A program made the position numbers and the translations under genes. The notes beneath the pieces are model-generated. The model searched no databases, was not told the origin of the DNA, and saw only the letters and a program-made list of their open reading frames with translations. A DNA stretch of 25,885 nt from Legionella longbeachae (GTDB lineage: Bacteria; Pseudomonadota; Gammaproteobacteria; Legionellales; Legionellaceae): positions 1-25,885 of the forward strand of contig JACPOX010000064.1 of assembly GCA_016191305.1 (NCBI GenBank). The letters are read 5' to 3'. Shown piece by piece: positions 15,442-25,100 of this stretch. Each line of letters begins with the position of its first letter. Positions within the stretch are counted from its first letter, which is position 1.

Positions 15442-16257
15442 ATGGCAAGATCAATTTGGAAGGGAGATATTTCTTTTGGGCTAGTCTCTATTCCAGTTTC
15501 TTTAATTTCTACAGAAGAAAACAATGACATTCACTTTCATTTATTGAACTCAAAAACCAAATCACGTGTACGTTATCAACGAGTAGATGAAGACACAGGA
15601 AAAGAAGTCCCTTGGAATGAAATTGTTAAAGGATATGAATACGATAAAAACAACTTTATTATTGTTGATGAAAAAGAATTTGAAAAGACAAGTCCTGAAT
15701 TATTTAAAACCATTGATATTGAAGAATTCGTTAATTTAAATGAAATTGATACTTTATATTATACGAAACCCTATTATTTAATACCCGAAGGGAAAAACAA
15801 AAAAGCTTATGTTCTTCTTCGTGAAGCCTTAAAAAAAACAAATAAGGTAGGTGTGGCTAAAACAATTATTCGCACTAAAGAATACTTAAGCCTAATATTC
15901 CCTCATGATAATACACTTTTGCTGTATTTGATTCATTTCCCAGATGAAATTCGTCTTGAAGAAGAACTTAATATTCCCAAAGACAGTCTTAAAAGCTATA
16001 AAATTTCCGATAAGGAAATAAAAATGGCAATGGATTTAATTAAAGACATGACAACCCCATGGAAACCTGAAAAATACCATAATGAATATCGTGAAACATT
16101 ACAAAAATGGCTTGACCAACAAATCAAAGCTGTTACTAAATCGGGTAAAAAGGTTACTAAAGCGCCAAAAGAACAAAGTGCTGTAATAGATTTTGTCTCT
16201 CTTTTAAAGGAAAGTATGAAAAAGAAAAAACCCTTATCTAAGAAACTAAAATCTTAA
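15442..16257 (+). CDS. ku: Ku, non-homologous end-joining DNA-end-binding protein
   Basis: A 271-residue bacterial Ku homologue, starting MARSIWKGDISFGLVSIPVSL, the usual family opening. The homodimer threads onto double-strand-break ends and recruits LigD. The Ku core beta-barrel covers most of the protein (KTKSRVRYQRVDEDTGKEVPWNEIVKGYEY is typical). A lysine-rich tail (KKKKPLSKKLKS) matches the basic extensions of many bacterial Ku proteins. ATG at 15442 is chosen because it gives the canonical N-terminus and has GGGGA at 15429-15433. The ATG at 15427 would add five odd residues. ligD starts 22 bp after the stop, so the two genes form an operon. NHEJ is patchy among bacteria and is probably useful in non-dividing or intracellular cells. 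Confidence 0.95.
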   Translation: MARSIWKGDISFGLVSIPVSLISTEENNDIHFHLLNSKTKSRVRYQRVDEDTGKEVPWNEIVKGYEYDKNNFIIVDEKEFEKTSPELFKTIDIEEFVNLNEIDTLYYTKPYYLIPEGKNKKAYVLLREALKKTNKVGVAKTIIRTKEYLSLIFPHDNTLLLYLIHFPDEIRLEEELNIPKDSLKSYKISDKEIKMAMDLIKDMTTPWKPEKYHNEYRETLQKWLDQQIKAVTKSGKKVTKAPKEQSAVIDFVSLLKESMKKKKPLSKKLKS

Positions 16258-16279
16258 TATTAGCGCAAAGGAATGTGAG

Positions 16280-18787
16280 ATGAGTTTAAAACAATATCAT
16301 AAAAAAAGAGATTTCTCAAAAACTCCGGAACCTAAAGGCAAGGCTTCTCACGAAACGCCGCGTTTATTTATCATCCAAAAACATGCCGCGAGTCATCTTC
16401 ATTATGATTTTCGCATTGAGTTGCATGGCGTTTTAAAAAGCTGGGCAGTACCAAAAGGGCCAAGTTTAGATCCCCTAATAAAACGTCTAGCCATACATGT
16501 TGAAGACCATCCTATTGAATATGGAAGTTTTGAAGGCATTATTCCCAAAGGGCAATATGGAGGTGGCACGGTAATGCTTTGGGATAAAGGGACCTGGGAA
16601 CCTTTAGACGAACATCCTTATCAAGCTTATGAAAAAGGGCATTTACGTTTTAATTTACATGCTGAAAAATTAAATGGTCGCTGGGATCTCATTCGCTTTA
16701 AAGATGAAAAGCATTGGTTTTTGATAAAACATCAAGACCAATACGCACAGGATCAAGATGCTTATGATATCACTAAAGATTTAGATAAAAGTGTGCTTAG
16801 TCAACAAACCATAAATGAAATCGCCAAAAACTACGAAAATATTTGGCAAAATGGTGGTGCAAAAAAAGCAAAATTAAGAAAAAACACCAAAAAAAATCTA
16901 CTTAAAAAACCTACTGTAATATTCCCTGAAGGATTAAAAAAAAGCCCCTTCCCTGATTTTATATCACCCCAGTTAGCAACTTTAGTAAATAAACCTCCTG
17001 AAACACAACAATGGCTTCATGAAATTAAATTTGATGGATACCGAATTTTAGCTTTTAAAAAAGGGAATGAAGTTATTTTAAAGTCCAGAAACAATAAAGA
17101 CTGGACTAATGATTTAAATATAATTGCAGAAGCGATAAAAGCTTTACCTATAGAAAATAGTATATTAGATGGTGAAGTCGTTGTATTAGATAAAATGGGG
17201 AGATCCGATTTTCAATTATTACAAAACTCCATTAAAAAAGGCAAAAATGCTCCATATCATTATTTTCTTTTTGATATTCTCTATTATGCTCACTATGATT
17301 TAAGACAATTACCACTATTAGAAAGAAAAGCTATTTTAAAAAATATACTCCCTATTGAAGCTCCTCTGTTACATTATAGTGATCATATCATAAAAGACGG
17401 TCAAGAAATGTTTGAGCAATCCTGTCATTTTGCCTTAGAAGGAATCATTTCCAAACGCATTGACAGCCCTTACATTTCCAAACGAAGTAAAAATTGGTTA
17501 AAAATTAAATGCTTAAAACGACAAGAATTTGTAATTGGGGGATATACCTCAGCCCAAGGTGGGCGTGCATACTTTGGCTCGTTATTTTTAGGTGTGTTTA
17601 ACAAAAAAGGACAATTAGAATTTGCTGGAAATGTAGGGACAGGATTTAATAATGACAGCTTAAAGGAAATTCATCAGGAATTAGTTAAAAATGCATGCCA
17701 ATCGAATCCATTTACCAACAATCCACCTGGCTATAATCAAGCTCATTGGGTGAATCCAATACTCGTCGGTGAAGTAGAGTTTACAGAATGGACGAAAGAA
17801 GATCATCTTCGACACCCTAGCTTTAAAGGCTTAAGACTGGATAAAAAAGCTTCTGAAGTAGTGCGTGAAGAAGAATCCTCTTTAAAGGAGGTTACAATGA
17901 AAAAGTCCTTTTCTAAAAAAAACAAAATAAATTTTGCACTAAGCCATCCTACTAAAATTTTATATCCTGAGGATCAGATTACTAAAGAAGATTTACTTAT
18001 ATATTATGATGAAGTCAGCGAATACATTCTCCCCTATATCACTTTACGTCCGTTAACTTTAGTACGTTGCCCTTCCCACTATAAAGAATGCTTTTATCAA
18101 CGACACTATAATAAAACGACTCCAAAAGGTCTCCATCCCATTAATGTAGAAAATGATGAGCAAATAGAACATTATATTTATTTGAATAATAAAGAAGGGC
18201 TTTTAAGTTTGGTACAAATGGGAGTATTAGAAATTCATCCCTGGGGAAGTAAAATCACCCATTTAGATCAACCTGATATAATTATCTTTGATTTAGATCC
18301 TGGCCCCAATGTACCCTGGAATCAAATCGTGTCAGGTGCTATCGAGATACGTAATTATTTGGCGGAATATCAATTAAAATCATTTGTTAAAAGTACGGGA
18401 GGGAAAGGATTGCATGTAGTAGTTCCCATAATTCCAGAGTACGATTGGGAAGACATCAAAGAATTTACGCATGTTTTTGTACAATTTTTAGAAAAATTAA
18501 AACCTAATCAATACATTAGTACGATGGCTAAATCCAAACGTATGGGAAAAATATTTGTGGATTATTTAAGAAACCAACGTACAGCTACAGCCATTGGTCC
18601 TTATTCTACTAGAGCAAGAATCCATGCTCCCGTATCTACTCCACTTGCATGGGAAGAATTAAGTAATCATATCGAAGATAATACCTATACCATTAAAACG
18701 CTTCCTGAACGTTTAAAAAAATTAAAAAAAGATCCTTGGGGAGATTTTTGGAAAATAAAACAATCTTTACGATTAGATGAATTATAA
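16280..18787 (+). CDS. ligD: LigD, multidomain ATP-dependent NHEJ ligase
   Basis: An 835-residue protein with the same domain order as Pseudomonas LigD: 3'-phosphoesterase, ligase, polymerase. The phosphoesterase (about 25-150) shows KHAASHLHYDFRIEL with the catalytic His/Asp residues (H35, H41, D43). The ligase (about 215-520) has EIKFDGYR with nucleotidyl-lysine Lys250, then LDGEVVV and EGIISKR, and KNWLKIKC as the last ligase motif. The primase-like polymerase (about 545-825) has the metal site DLDP (D671, D673) and STGGKGLHV. It processes break ends, fills gaps and seals them with Ku. AAGGAATG upstream of ATG 16280 is the ribosome-binding site. No domain is missing or broken. It is followed directly by a decayed kinase fragment. 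Confidence 0.96.
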   Translation: MSLKQYHKKRDFSKTPEPKGKASHETPRLFIIQKHAASHLHYDFRIELHGVLKSWAVPKGPSLDPLIKRLAIHVEDHPIEYGSFEGIIPKGQYGGGTVMLWDKGTWEPLDEHPYQAYEKGHLRFNLHAEKLNGRWDLIRFKDEKHWFLIKHQDQYAQDQDAYDITKDLDKSVLSQQTINEIAKNYENIWQNGGAKKAKLRKNTKKNLLKKPTVIFPEGLKKSPFPDFISPQLATLVNKPPETQQWLHEIKFDGYRILAFKKGNEVILKSRNNKDWTNDLNIIAEAIKALPIENSILDGEVVVLDKMGRSDFQLLQNSIKKGKNAPYHYFLFDILYYAHYDLRQLPLLERKAILKNILPIEAPLLHYSDHIIKDGQEMFEQSCHFALEGIISKRIDSPYISKRSKNWLKIKCLKRQEFVIGGYTSAQGGRAYFGSLFLGVFNKKGQLEFAGNVGTGFNNDSLKEIHQELVKNACQSNPFTNNPPGYNQAHWVNPILVGEVEFTEWTKEDHLRHPSFKGLRLDKKASEVVREEESSLKEVTMKKSFSKKNKINFALSHPTKILYPEDQITKEDLLIYYDEVSEYILPYITLRPLTLVRCPSHYKECFYQRHYNKTTPKGLHPINVENDEQIEHYIYLNNKEGLLSLVQMGVLEIHPWGSKITHLDQPDIIIFDLDPGPNVPWNQIVSGAIEIRNYLAEYQLKSFVKSTGGKGLHVVVPIIPEYDWEDIKEFTHVFVQFLEKLKPNQYISTMAKSKRMGKIFVDYLRNQRTATAIGPYSTRARIHAPVSTPLAWEELSNHIEDNTYTIKTLPERLKKLKKDPWGDFWKIKQSLRLDEL

Positions 18788-18798
18788 CTGCTTCATGA

Positions 18799-19288
18799 AA
18801 ATATCTTAATAAACTCTGCATTAAAGATACTTTAACATCTGTTGATGTTGAACGAGTAGTTACTGGTATCGATTTTGGTAATGCCATAACCAGAACCATC
18901 GGAATTACTGAATTTTGTGACGGAGGCGACTTATTCGCTCATGCTAAAAGAATTAATGATCCCAACGAGCGAACAATTTCTGCTTTAAATATTTATAGTC
19001 AAATAGGGAACATTTTATTGAAAACAAGCAGTGCTGGCTTGGCTTTTATCACGCAGAACTGTTGGGAGCGTTCTTGATTTAGCGGCTCTAACCGCTTTTG
19101 ATGAAGTAAGAACAGAAGACTTAAAGTTATTATACAGCGACTACAAAATCCGATTCAAATCCTTGAAGAAAATCAAGAACGGATATTTGGAAATTATTAG
19201 TAGTCTTGTAAAGCAACCCCGTCGCGAATGTCAAAGCGGAGTTTGGCTCCAACAAACATCAATAAACCATCTCAATATGTTTGAATGA
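18799..19288 (+). pseudogene. Decayed fragment of a second divergent kinase gene
   Basis: A frame without a start, 18799-19077, reads ITRTIGITEFCDGGDLFAHA, then ALNIYSQIGNILLKTSSAGLAF. This aligns with TRTILITEFCAGGDLMAQ, AVKLYDQMLSCLIG and GCAF of the intact kinase encoded at 7846-9507. It covers the hinge to just before the catalytic Asp and then goes astray, ending in a TGA. Another frame, 19031-19288 (GTG start, FDEVRTEDLKLLYSDYKIRFKSLKK), may hold more of the same ancestor after a frameshift or deletion. The N-lobe and catalytic loop are missing, so it is a remnant. It follows ligD within 12 bp and converges on the next gene. This fills the 513-bp stretch between ligD and that gene. Confidence 0.7.
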
Positions 19289-19300
19289 TAATTAACGCTA

Positions 19301-21028
19301 TCACAGATCCCCATTTAATTTGAGCGAACGGTGAGAATAAAGACTTTCCTCAATATCAACATGCGTTAAATCAAGAAATCTATATTGATTATCATGGCAA
19401 TAAATTCCCATGATGTTTTTCTCATCTTGCCGAATTTTTTTTTCGTAGTTATGTTTCATATCAAAAATAAAAATATCATCAAATTGATCTGGGTGATAAT
19501 TAATCGTTTTTTTATCTTCAAATTTGAAAATCTTATCCACTTTATCTAAGTTTTCTTTATAATATTTTTCAGGACTCTCTTCAATAACATTCGTATAAGC
19601 ACGAGACTCGATAATAGTACTTACTTTTTTTTCTTCATGTGCTTCAAGCAACTTTAATTCATTTATTAATTTCTCATTATGAAAATCATTTTTAATTAAC
19701 AAGGATGATAATAATGATTTCTTATTAACACGGGCGTAATTTTTTAATTGTAAAAAAGAATAAATGCGCTTTGTATCGATTAAATCTTTTATAGGATCAA
19801 AGTGCTTCATAATATAATGTTTTTCCACCTCTTTTTTATAAAAATACTGGAACATATTGATAAATTTTAAATCATTAAAGCTAGCGTCTTGGTACCTTAC
19901 AAACCACTTACAATATTGTTGCGATTGTTTCTCATCAGAAAAAGTAGATAAAGGGATAATTTTAGGTTGATTGCTATTTATCAAATCAACCTCAACAAAC
20001 AATGGAGAATTTAAAATAGCATTAAATAGATCTTTATGAGCGCATAAAACACTTAAAACCTTTGACTCATTTACAAAATAACCCAACGAGAGGAAACTGA
20101 CCAAGGTTGAAAAAAGATTATCAGCGCATTTATTTGAGTATTTTTTATGATTCCAGATTTTATTTATATCACCATTATTAAGAGATAAATTTGAAAAATA
20201 AATTTTCATAAAGACATTAAATGCAAGCCGATCATTATGGGGTCGAATAACCGTATGATAGGTCTTAGCACAAGCTTTATCCAATTCAAATTCCTCAAGA
20301 ATCAGTTGTTTTTCTTTGAGGCAATTCTCTATCTTAAGCTGAATTTCTTTACGTTTTTTAAGACGAAGAGTATTTCGCTCATTTATTTCCTTTTTTAATT
20401 TTCTTTCAAATTTTTCTGCTTCTGTAATTTCTGTCACTTGTCGATATTTAAGTGCTTGTATTAGTTCATTTATAAGACTGTTAGAATAATAATATATTTC
20501 CGAAAAGGTTACAGAACGATATTTAGAAAGGCTAACTCGAGTGTTTTTATCATTTATATAACTGCCTAACTCTTGTATGGTTTTAAACGCACGCTTGGTC
20601 TTTACAATAAGATCATTCTCGATGACTCTATATTTTTCTTCAAATACTTCCAGTTTTTCTTCATGAATTTCAATAGGCCGTCTATCAACTCTATTTTCTA
20701 TTTTTTGCTCATTCTCAGGATGAGGTCGGATAAAATCATAATGCTTATAGGTATTGCTTTTACGAAGTAATAATCTTTCATCTTGAGATTTCTCATTTTT
20801 GGATGAAGGTTCTTTTGAATAAAATTTATCACGGAATAATTTCTTTTCATTGTCAGTTCTACGGCTTGGTACAAAACGAGGAGCGCTAATTTCCTCTATC
20901 CATTTCCATGGAGAGCACTGTGCCTGATAAATATCATCCAGAGCGGCCTCTATTGAGCGCAAATTATGATCTTTTTCATGCTCATTTTTTGCTTTATTAT
21001 TACCAAAAGGAAATAGGTGCATGTACAT
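19301..21028 (-). CDS. Unknown 575-residue charged, coiled-coil-rich protein
   Basis: I recognise no family. The N-terminal 130 residues are hydrophilic and rich in Lys, Glu and Arg. Strong helix and coiled-coil propensity follows at about 130-165 (EEKLEVFEEKYRVIENDLIVKTKR, in part) and 205-265 (ERKLKKEINERNTLRLKKRKE, in part). The C-terminal half is more globular, with several aromatic residues (SPLFVEVDLI, CKWFVRYQDASFNDLKF). There is no signal peptide or transmembrane segment. The short extreme C-terminus is SLKLNGDL. The start at 21028 has GAGAG about seven bases upstream; ATG 21022 is an alternative. Size, lack of homology and neighbours make an effector plausible, but nothing specific shows it. 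It overlaps no intact gene and is convergent with the ligD/kinase remnant. Confidence 0.72.
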   Translation of the reverse strand: MYMHLFPFGNNKAKNEHEKDHNLRSIEAALDDIYQAQCSPWKWIEEISAPRFVPSRRTDNEKKLFRDKFYSKEPSSKNEKSQDERLLLRKSNTYKHYDFIRPHPENEQKIENRVDRRPIEIHEEKLEVFEEKYRVIENDLIVKTKRAFKTIQELGSYINDKNTRVSLSKYRSVTFSEIYYYSNSLINELIQALKYRQVTEITEAEKFERKLKKEINERNTLRLKKRKEIQLKIENCLKEKQLILEEFELDKACAKTYHTVIRPHNDRLAFNVFMKIYFSNLSLNNGDINKIWNHKKYSNKCADNLFSTLVSFLSLGYFVNESKVLSVLCAHKDLFNAILNSPLFVEVDLINSNQPKIIPLSTFSDEKQSQQYCKWFVRYQDASFNDLKFINMFQYFYKKEVEKHYIMKHFDPIKDLIDTKRIYSFLQLKNYARVNKKSLLSSLLIKNDFHNEKLINELKLLEAHEEKKVSTIIESRAYTNVIEESPEKYYKENLDKVDKIFKFEDKKTINYHPDQFDDIFIFDMKHNYEKKIRQDEKNIMGIYCHDNQYRFLDLTHVDIEESLYSHRSLKLNGDL

Positions 21029-21237
21029 ATGGAATCTCTCACAATATTAAGGAATATTCGATAACTATGTTATAAAATTGAGATCGCAAAACTTCATCTT
21101 TGAATAATACTATACTGGACTTTAGCCATTTGTGTAAAACTGTATATCGAGCGTCAGGATAACAATCCAGAACGGAGCATAGCCTCCCTTTCTTCGTAAA
21201 GAAGACAATTTTTATCGTGTTTCAAATTGATATTCGG

Positions 21238-21795
21238 TTAAAAATGATAAGAAACGCTCAATGTTGTAAGCCCCATAGTTGCGAGTTCAAGCCCAATATT
21301 TTTATAACGATAATTGATTACCAACTGCATTGAAGGTAAAACGGGGACATGACATCGCTCATTATCTGGTGTGGTCACGTCGATTGGATTAGAAAACAAA
21401 CACCAACCATATACCACCCCTGCCCTATAACCAATTGATAACTGTCGTTCGTTAAAGTCTTTCTTGTATATATTTCGTTGTAGCGCAATTCCATAGCCAT
21501 TATCATAGCTACACGATTTAAAATACGTTAAATAAAGACTCTTATAAGTTAACCCCAAATAGGGGCGATAGATTAGGTATCCCACTTGTGTAGGCCATGG
21601 ATGAAGCACTGCTCCGCCAACTTGAACACTATTCTCAGGCGTTTCCCCCCATAACAACCTTAAAATACTACTGGTATTTTGAGATTGGCTCTTAGGAGCA
21701 GAATCTGCTTTATTAAATAGTTGGTTACTTAGCTCGCTTGAATAGGCTAAATCCCAAGCGAACAAGAGTAAGCTGATCAAAATCCTTTTTTTCAT
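21238..21795 (-). CDS. Small exported, probably outer-membrane beta-barrel protein
   Basis: A 185-residue protein. The signal peptide MKKRILISLLLFAWDLAYSS is followed by a polar spacer (SAPKSQSQNTSSI). The remainder alternates hydrophobic and polar residues as beta strands do (VGYLIYRPYLGLTYKSLYL, YGIALQRNIYKK, LSIGYRAGVVYGW, MQLVINYRYKNIGLEL). It ends TTLSVSYHF. A terminal Phe after alternating residues is the Bam-recognised signature of outer-membrane barrels. Three cysteines lie in the loops (SCSYDN, GWCLF, ERCHV). ATG 21795 is used (TTG 21798 precedes it), with AAGG six bases upstream. The enzymatic role, if any, is unknown. A small eight-stranded barrel is possible. Confidence 0.72.
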   Translation of the reverse strand: MKKRILISLLLFAWDLAYSSELSNQLFNKADSAPKSQSQNTSSILRLLWGETPENSVQVGGAVLHPWPTQVGYLIYRPYLGLTYKSLYLTYFKSCSYDNGYGIALQRNIYKKDFNERQLSIGYRAGVVYGWCLFSNPIDVTTPDNERCHVPVLPSMQLVINYRYKNIGLELATMGLTTLSVSYHF

Positions 21796-21938
21796 CAACC
21801 ACCTTCTTTAAGAACCCCTACCTTAGAATGACAATAGAGGCATCCGGAACATTTAATTACTATAAAATTAAGTCATATGCATAGACAATCAACATTCAAT
21901 AATAATACAAATGATACACAATTCATATCCCAGTAATA

Positions 21939-22026
21939 ACGTCATCCAGAGCGAAACGACTGATTTCCTAAATGTGGTTCCATGCCTGGATTACTTTAGA
22001 GATCCGTTGCTTCGCTTGCTCAATCC
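21939..22026. repeat. Intergenic palindromic repeat, copy 2 (degenerate)
   Basis: It begins ACGTCATCCAGAGCGAA and ends GCTTCGCTTGCTCAATCC. It shows the same architecture as the copies at 15239 and 25323, but with several mismatches between the arms. It lies upstream of the large ankyrin gene. Confidence 0.6.
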
Positions 22027-22040
22027 TCTTTTAATTTCTA

Positions 22041-22111
22041 TTTTGACCGAAAGAGAAATTTCTAATTTGCCATTAAAGATATGATTTAACTTTTGACAGA
22101 AAGATTAATTT
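22041..22111 (+). repeat. Pair of 21-bp direct repeats 50 bp apart upstream of the large ankyrin gene
   Basis: TTTTGACCGAAAGAGAAATTT (22041-22061) and TTTTGACAGAAAGATTAATTT (22091-22111) match at 18 of 21 positions and are exactly 50 bp apart. Each carries a TTGAC core. The second overlaps the predicted -35 element. They could be binding sites for a regulator, or a duplicated promoter. Confidence 0.55.
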
Positions 22112-22122
22112 AATTATAGAAT
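22093..22122 (+). promoter_or_regulatory. Predicted sigma-70 promoter of the large ankyrin gene
   Basis: A consensus -35, TTGACA (22093-22098), is followed by TATAGA (22115-22120, 16-bp spacer) or TAGAAT (22117-22122, 18-bp spacer). It ends about 25 bases before ATG 22146. No clear Shine-Dalgarno follows. Confidence 0.5.
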
Positions 22123-22145
22123 AGAAATAATTTAATCTATTTAGT

Positions 22146-25100
22146 ATGATAATGAAAAAAAAAATTGATGTTAGTATCCCCTCACAAAAAGAAGATCTTT
22201 TAAGGGAATTTTCCTATTTAGATTTATCTACATTGCTTCAAAGGTTACAGCCACTTTCTCCAGAAGAATTATTTAAAATTCCTGCCACGAGACATTTCGA
22301 TGATCCAGAATTTATCGATTTAGAATCAGGTATTCGTTTTGGTAGGGAAGACGTTCTAAATAAGCTTTGGACCATAAAATTTTCACAATTTCCGCATCAT
22401 TATCAAAGTAAATTGGATTATTTAGAGTTTTTTCATAAGGACCCTACTGAAGTTTCTTGGATGACCGAATTTAAAAAAGCCTACGATAAGGACTATAAAG
22501 GAGTACCTGAGAAAAATTTATTTGCCTTAGTTAAAGATGTATGTTTAGAAAAATTTCTAGAAAAAAAAATAACCACAACTGATTTGTTTAAATACCGGGA
22601 TAATAATGGAATCTACTTAGCCCAGTGGTTAGCTCATTCTAAGCATTCCCAAAAATCAAAAAATATGTTCTATGAAAAGTTAATTAAAAAAGAATATGAA
22701 ACAAAGGGAGAATCGGTAAATGCTAGCGGTATGAGTTTATTGCATTTTGCTATGTTATTCGCTCAATCTACCGAGGTCACTTCACTGATTAACAAGGGTT
22801 TGGATCCTAATCAAGAGGATAAACAGGGCAACAAACCAATTTTTTTTGCTGCTATGGCTGGTTATACGGAAGGGATCAAATACTTCATAGAAACGCTTAA
22901 TCAAGTAAATAGTTTCGAACAACTTTGGTTTGAGGCTGCCCAACAAGGTCATACTGAAACAATTGCATATTTGAAAACACATATCCTGAATATAGATTGC
23001 ACAGATAAGGATGGCTATACAGCGCTGACAGCTGCTTCTTATGGGGGGCATACTGAAACCGTTAAATGGTTAGTAGAAAACGGTGCTAATGTTAACCACC
23101 TAGCTAATAATGGTAATACGCCTGTTATGGTTGCTGCTCGGAATGGCCATATAAAAATTGTTGACTACCTGAAAACAAATAAAGCAGATATTAATCATAA
23201 AAATAACACTGAGGAAACATCCATTGTGCTGGCTACTCAGGGTGGTCATGATTTCATGATTAATTATTTGCTAAAAGACGCTACCGAAAATAATTTAGGA
23301 TCGCTTTTGATTGTTGCTGCTAAATATGGCCATGATTGTATTGTTGAATCCTTAGTAAAAAAGGGTGCTGATGTTAATTATAAAGATAATGATGGTAATA
23401 CACCCCTTATGGTTGCGAGTCAACATGGTCATATTAAAATCTTTAGCTATCTTGAAAAAAATGGTGCAGATATTGATCTAGAAAATAAACTGAAGGAGAC
23501 CGCCATTTTTTTTGCAGCTCAGGGTGGTTACAATGAAATCATTAGTGATCTGATTCAAAAGGATGCTAAACATGATTTAGGAGAACTTTTAATTGCTGCT
23601 GCTAAAAATGGCCGGGATAGAACCGTGGATTGGCTGGTAAAAAAAGGGGCCAATGTCAATTACAAAGCCGATGATGGAAATACCCCCCTGATGGCTGCTG
23701 CTCAGAATGGTCATATTAAAATTGTTACCTTTTTCCTTAAAACAAAGAAAGCAGATATTAATCTTGAGAATAAAAAGAAAGAGACAGCCATTGTGCTTGC
23801 TACTCAAGGTGGTCATATTAAAACCATTGAGTATCTAATAGATCAAAAAGCCAGGCATATTGTAGGGGAGCTTCTATTTGTTGCTGCTCGTGATGGGCAT
23901 ACTAAAGTAGTGGAATGGCTAGTAAAAGAAAAGCGTGCTAATGTCAATTACAATAGAGATGCTAGTGGTAATACACCTCTTATAATTGCTGCTTGCAAGG
24001 GCCATATTGAAATCATTAAATTTTTGGTTGGAAAAGGGGCTCAGGTCACTTCAGTAAATAAGGAGGGCTTGACCCCGTTGTATGTTGCTATTCCATCTTG
24101 TCCGCCTGAAATTATTAAACTTTTTTTAAAAAATGGTGTGAACGTCAATAAAGCAGATAAAAAGGGAATAACTCCGCTTATGATTGCTGCTCAAAAAGGT
24201 AATATTGAAATCATTAAACTTTTAGTGGAACATAAAGCTGACGTTAATCTTATAGCTAAGGATCCAGTAACAACGTCTTTGCATGTTGCTGTTCAAAATT
24301 GTCATCCTGACATTGTTAACTATTTGTTAGAGAACGGTGCTCGGGTTGAACAATTAGATAAAAATGGCGAAACGCCACTTATGATTGCTACTAGAAAAAG
24401 TAATCTTGAAATCATTAAACTCCTAGTGCAAAAAAAAGCTAATGTCAATTACGCGCATAAGGTGACGGGTATTGCAGCCTTGTATATTGGTGTTAAAGAG
24501 TGTCATTTTAAAATTGTTAAGTATTTGTTAAAGAACCATGCCTTAGTCGATCAAGCAGATAATGATAACGCATCACCACTCATAGTTGCTTCTGTTTCTA
24601 AAAAAGACAATATTGAAATTGTTAAACTGCTAGTCGAGAACGGTGCTAATGTTAATAAAAAAAACAAAATGGGTATGACACCCCTTGTTGGTGCTGCTCA
24701 ATCTGGCAATTTTGACATTGCTAAATTCTTGGTAGAAAAAGGTGCCGATGTAAATTATGAAATTCTCAATGAGCAAAAATCTGAAGGTCGCTCCCCCCTT
24801 TTTTTTGCTGTGCAGAAAGGGCATGGTGAATTGGCTAAATGGTTGGTTGAAAAACAAAGTGATATCAATCACAAATCACAAGTGGGTTGGACAGTACTCA
24901 TTGCAGCTGTTTCAGAGGGCCATCTCGATATTGTTAAATGGTTGATAGAAGAAAAAGATGTTGATATTAACGAAGCGGATAATCTGGGTGGGACACCGCT
25001 TATGTATGCTCTGAAAAAACACCTCGTTACAATGATTAACTATCTTATAGAAAAAGGTGTTGATGTCAATAAAGCTGATAAGAATGGTAAGACGCCGCTT

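Noticed and set aside
15427..15444. A Ku start at ATG 15427, which would give MGNLIMARS and a myristoylation-like N-terminus.
   Set aside because: The family's normal opening is MARSIWKG, and GGGGA is well placed for ATG 15442. The MG start is an artefact of the longest frame.
19031..19288. An independent 85-residue gene.
   Set aside because: It has no ribosome-binding site, overlaps the kinase remnant and lacks a recognisable protein. It is more likely part of the decayed gene.
22782..24872. Several minus-strand frames inside the large ankyrin gene.
   Set aside because: They mirror the repetitive ankyrin coding sequence and recur with its period, so they are shadows.
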